Assembly (NCBI GenBank): GCA_943326315.2
Contig: CALPSU020000119.1
Location: forward strand, 1 to 7,501
Length of the DNA stretch: 7,501 bases
From: Chryseobacterium gleum
GTDB taxonomy: Bacteria > Bacteroidota > Bacteroidia > Flavobacteriales_D > Crocinitomicaceae
Direction of reading: 5' to 3'
Shown here: one piece after another, positions 6,328 to 7,501 of the stretch
How positions within the stretch are numbered: the first letter of the stretch is position 1
Layout: each line of letters opens with the position of its first letter
Made by a program: the position numbers and the translations under genes
Notes under the pieces: model-generated
What the model saw: the letters and a program-made list of their open reading frames with translations, nothing else
The model's database searches: none
What the model was told of the DNA's origin: nothing

Positions 6328-7501
6328 TTACTTCTCCTTTATCCCTAACTTACTATTTTTCCTACTATATCCAAAATAAACAATCAATCCAACAAATAAC
6401 CAAATGCCAAATCCTATCCAGTTGGAGACTCCTAATTCACTCATCATATATAGGCAACTTATTAAGCCAAGCATTGGTATTAAGGATAAATTATGGGTGA
6501 TGGAGAAGTAAGTAAGTAAAATTGAAATCAAAAAGAAAATATACATTGGGATTTTATGTGAGAATAAATCAAAGCCCGATTCGTAGATTGTAGAATCTTT
6601 TAATTCTAAGGTTTTCAATGTTTTTAAATATGTCTTTTCATCTAAAGAACTTAAATATGTTTCAACATCGTTGTCGCTCTTTGAAAATGAAGTGCTGTCA
6701 ATTTGGTTTAACTTTGTTTTAATCTCTAAAACTTCGTTTTGTTGAATGGAAGTTAATAAATCCGTTGGTTGAAGAACTTCTCTTTCGTTCGTTAAGAAGT
6801 GTAACGTAGCTTCTTTGTTGTATGTAAACGAGAAAATAATTGTTCCAACTAATAGGAGTGGCATAACGTATTTTCCGTTTACATATGGAGTTTTAAATTT
6901 ACCACGAGGAATATCTTTTTTGTTTTGAAGTACTAAAACTCCAGCACAAACAACCACAAATGCAAACAATGTTCCGATACTGCATAAATCGGTTACCATT
7001 GTTAAATTCAAAAATAGGGCAGGGACAGCCACAACGAAACCTACAACGATAGTAGCAAACGAAGGTGTTTTAAATTTAGGGTGAATTTTTGAAAACTTCT
7101 TCGGTAACAAACCATCACGACTCATACTCATCCAGATTCTCGGTTGTCCCATTTGGAATACAAGTAATACACTTGCCATAGCAATTACAGCACTTACTGC
7201 AATAATTCCTGACATCCATTTTAAGTTCAATTTATCAAAAACGAATGCTAAAGGATCTCCTACATTCAGTTCTGAATAATGAACCATTCCTGTTAAAACC
7301 AAGGCAATTATAATGTATAAAATGGTGCAGATAATAATCGCCCACATCATTCCTCTTGGTAAATCACGTTGTGGATCTTTGCATTCTTCAGCAGTTGTAG
7401 AAATAGCGTCAAAACCAATATAAGCAAAGAATACTGCTGAAATTCCTTTTAAAATCCCTGAAACTCCATTCGGAGCAAAAGGATTCCAATTGTCTGTATC
7501 G
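6328..7501 (-). CDS. APC-family amino-acid permease, partial (N-terminus beyond right edge)
   Basis: The frame is open from the stop at 6328-6330 to the right edge, giving 390 visible residues; the in-frame ATG at 7348-7350 is internal. The visible N-terminal part contains FFAYIGFDAISTTAEECKDP (24-43) followed by PQRDLPRG, the signature of cationic-amino-acid-transporter-type APC permeases, then RIWMSMSRDGLLPKKFSKIHPKFKTP (about 121-146) and FKTPYV (about 202-207). It is a LeuT-fold inner-membrane transporter importing or exchanging amino acids by cation or substrate coupling; substrate not determinable. Between FKTPYV and the canonical final pair of helices there is an extra hydrophobic segment, about 89 polar residues (visible residues about 228-316), and another hydrophobic segment. 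The first several helices are missing from the window. Confidence 0.92.
   Translation of the reverse strand, partial: DTDNWNPFAPNGVSGILKGISAVFFAYIGFDAISTTAEECKDPQRDLPRGMMWAIIICTILYIIIALVLTGMVHYSELNVGDPLAFVFDKLNLKWMSGIIAVSAVIAMASVLLVFQMGQPRIWMSMSRDGLLPKKFSKIHPKFKTPSFATIVVGFVVAVPALFLNLTMVTDLCSIGTLFAFVVVCAGVLVLQNKKDIPRGKFKTPYVNGKYVMPLLLVGTIIFSFTYNKEATLHFLTNEREVLQPTDLLTSIQQNEVLEIKTKLNQIDSTSFSKSDNDVETYLSSLDEKTYLKTLKTLELKDSTIYESGFDLFSHKIPMYIFFLISILLTYFSITHNLSLIPMLGLISCLYMMSELGVSNWIGFGIWLFVGLIVYFGYSRKNSKLGIKEK

Noticed and set aside
7348..7350. ATG at 7348-7350 as the start of the permease
   Set aside because: The frame stays open to the window edge and the 50 upstream residues contain conserved permease sequence, so this Met is internal.

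Overview
The window reads as chromosomal DNA from a low-GC member of the Bacteroidota, most likely a flavobacterium. The evidence is strong A/T bias, no Shine-Dalgarno sequences ahead of the starts, and copies of the Bacteroidota -7 promoter element (TAnnTTTG) 21-25 bases ahead of several start codons. The protein families also fit: Ffh with a Met-rich tail, a UmuDC pair, a HutD-like protein, and an amino-acid permease with an inserted domain that I recall from flavobacterial permeases. No mobile element, CRISPR array, tRNA or rRNA was seen, and no gap between genes exceeds about 230 bases.

Layout from left to right. (1) 1-904, minus: 5' part of a beta-CASP metallo-beta-lactamase-fold ribonuclease that runs off the left edge. 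(2) 905-1013: divergent promoter region holding a perfect 20-bp palindrome with the geometry of a Crp/Fnr-family site, flanked on each side by a near-consensus -7 element. (3) 1014-1574, plus: HutD/Ves-family protein. (4) A GC-rich hairpin between the convergent hutD-like gene and ffh. (5) 1622-2971, minus: ffh, the signal recognition particle GTPase. (6) 3201-4094, minus: EamA/DMT-family transporter with its own promoter. (7) 4173-5881, minus: a umuD-umuC mutagenic-polymerase operon, with umuC starting at a GTG two bases after the umuD stop. A long inverted repeat plus a direct repeat overlap the umuD promoter and probably form the damage-response operator. (8) 5959-6285, minus: small unrecognised membrane-anchored protein. 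(9) 6328-7501, minus: 3' part of an APC-family amino-acid permease, cut by the right edge, with a large hydrophilic insertion near its C-terminus.

Most genes look like independent housekeeping or accessory units, not one pathway. The one clear functional unit is umuDC: a self-cleaving UmuD and a Y-family polymerase that together give error-prone translesion synthesis. The regulatory DNA carries the most informative signals, namely the shared palindrome between the ribonuclease and hutD-like genes and the repeat-rich umuD promoter. I found no convincing new multi-gene system.
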